A DNA stretch of 64,000 nucleotides from Streptomyces sp. B93 (GTDB taxonomy: Bacteria > Actinomycetota > Actinomycetes > Streptomycetales > Streptomycetaceae): contig NZ_JAGPXL010000008.1 of assembly GCF_018070565.1 (NCBI RefSeq), positions 1 to 64,000 of the forward strand, written 5' to 3'. The position numbers and the translations under genes are program-made. Under the pieces are notes generated by a model that was not told the origin of the DNA, ran no database searches, and worked only from the letters and a program-made list of their open reading frames with translations. Shown one piece after another: positions 62,975-64,000 of the stretch. Numbering within the stretch: position 1 is the stretch's first letter; every line of letters begins with the position of its first letter.

Positions 62975-64000
62975 GACCCCGCACCTGCCAGACGCCGGGC
63001 CGTCGCGTTGCCGTTGTTCGCGGCGTTGTCAATGGTTTCGACTGTCATCCACTTTTCTTCATCGGAAACCACACTGGGATTCTCTGTCATCCAATGCTCG
63101 GCCAGCATTTCGAGGCGCCCTTCTCTGCCAATCCCGGTCGCCAGGTTCGCGCGCGCTTGATTACTGTCAATGCGAGCAATCTCTTCCTCCAGCCACTTGG
63201 CGGTGACTACATCCACACCTCGCTGCGCGGCATCCCCGACGTGGGGAATGAAATTAACCACGCCGCCCCAGGTGTGGTAATCCCACTTCGCATCCCAGGT
63301 GGCCTTGCTCTTGGCGTCGTCGACATCTACCTGAAGGCCCTGATAACGGGCCTCCTCCAGGAATCCAATGGTGCGGCCTGCCCTGATGAGGGGCTCTTCA
63401 CCGCCTTCGGCACCTGTATTGATGTCATACACGATCTCCCGGTTCAGGCTGTCGTGCAGTGTTCCGTACGCGTTCTGGTCGCGGGAGATCTGCTTGGCCA
63501 CCTCGAGGACGTGCTGGCGGTTGAGGGAGGTTTCGCTGTCGTTGTGGGCGCTGGTGGCCTCGTGTACGGCGTCTCCGTGGTTGCCCATCACGAGGGCCAT
63601 GGGCTCACGGAGCTGCGGTGGGAAGTCGTTGCCCTCCGCCGCGAGGTGGTCAAGGGACGTCTCGAAGATGCGGTCGTTGGCCGGCGAGTGGGGGACGAAC
63701 CCGCCGCTGGAGTTCGCCGGGTCGATTCCCGTCGCGCCCGCGATCAGCGCCGCCCCAAGACCCGACCTGCTGCCCGCGTCCTCGATGTCGTACTGCCGCA
63801 GTACGTCGTCGGCGGCCCGGTCCGGGTCCATCGGGTTGCGCATGGCCGGATGCCCGTCGACCACGTTCCAGTCCCGCTCCCGCAGCAGGTACTCCAGCCG
63901 GTCGCCGGAACCCACCGCGGGGTCGAGGAAGCCCTCCGCCGCGCCGGGGTCGTGGCTCATCACCCCCAGGAGCCCGTCCAGGGGATCGTTGGCGAGCCAG
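62971..64000 (-). CDS. C-terminal part of a large protein, 5' end beyond the window
   Basis: At least 343 aa readable; the frame runs open to the window edge (WLANDPLDGLLGVMSHDPG precedes the first internal Met), so the start lies outside. The visible part is mostly helical and acidic (LEYLLRERDW, AMRNPMDPDRAADDVLRQY, QHVLEVAKQISRDQ, EEARYQGLQVDVDDAK). The MSHDP..AEGFLDP.......LEYLL pattern resembles Streptomyces proteins related to WXG100/secreted polymorphic-toxin N-regions (DUF6571-like), but I cannot confirm it. Lower GC and odd codon use suggest transfer. Followed in ATGA overlap by a lipoprotein and its paralogue. Confidence 0.7.
   Translation of the reverse strand, partial: WLANDPLDGLLGVMSHDPGAAEGFLDPAVGSGDRLEYLLRERDWNVVDGHPAMRNPMDPDRAADDVLRQYDIEDAGSRSGLGAALIAGATGIDPANSSGGFVPHSPANDRIFETSLDHLAAEGNDFPPQLREPMALVMGNHGDAVHEATSAHNDSETSLNRQHVLEVAKQISRDQNAYGTLHDSLNREIVYDINTGAEGGEEPLIRAGRTIGFLEEARYQGLQVDVDDAKSKATWDAKWDYHTWGGVVNFIPHVGDAAQRGVDVVTAKWLEEEIARIDSNQARANLATGIGREGRLEMLAEHWMTENPSVVSDEEKWMTVETIDNAANNGNATARRLAGAGS

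Overview
The window is chromosomal DNA from a Streptomyces or close relative. It has very high GC, GTG and TTG starts, GTGA/ATGA stop-start overlaps, LCP-family wall enzymes, XRE/DUF397 pairs, a SigI-type partner-switch locus and a tRNA-Leu(UAA) (bldA). Gene order looks like the conserved core of a Streptomyces chromosome: I recognise relatives of the S. coelicolor region containing Sco3058 dipeptidase and prsI-arsI-sigI. I see no prophage, insertion sequence, CRISPR array or origin.

0-10 kb: five LytR-CpsA-Psr (LCP) membrane proteins with a GT2 glycosyltransferase, a thioesterase and a HAD hydrolase; this looks like a station for attaching glycopolymers to the wall. 10-12.6 kb: a PH-like membrane protein, an RsbW-like ATPase and a divergent XRE regulator with its DUF397 partner. 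12.8-18.3 kb: acyl-CoA dehydrogenase, UDP-glucose dehydrogenase, a CGNR regulator divergent from two tandem VOC proteins, and a dipeptidase-like pseudoenzyme. 18.3-24 kb: an intact M19 dipeptidase, purE-purK, a GtrA protein, an 18-bp minisatellite and a two-component system. 24.4-30.1 kb: a POT peptide transporter and a four-gene surface-protein operon with two sortase substrates around two membrane-anchored proteins.

30-34.4 kb: prsI/arsI/sigI and a transmembrane protein with a sigma-like/zinc-finger interior and a ricin-type lectin exterior. 34.4-39.8 kb: a tightly overlapping hut operon, transcribed hutU > M20 amidohydrolase > hutF > hutI. 40-46.6 kb: a small membrane protein, an RpiR regulator coupled to a HutH-like protein lacking the Ala-Ser-Gly MIO triad, a short cis-prenyltransferase with a TTA codon, and an SDR/MmyB-type XRE pair. 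47-56.3 kb: cystathionine beta-synthase, SGNH hydrolase, acyltransferase, thiolase, small hypotheticals, a Bax1-I protein and a PobA-type hydroxylase. 56.6 kb: bldA tRNA. 57-61.8 kb: a MacB-like ABC exporter and a cyclopropane-fatty-acid-synthase-like methyltransferase. 62-64 kb: two related small proteins, the second missing its export signal, below the 3' part of a large protein that runs off the window.

The best candidates for undescribed biology are the sortase-bracketed surface operon, the sigma-like/lectin transmembrane fusion next to sigI, the metal-free dipeptidase beside its active paralogue, the MIO-less ammonia-lyase homologue coupled to an RpiR regulator, and the cis-prenyltransferase whose third codon is the bldA codon. 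Functional calls rest on motifs read by eye; no database search was possible.
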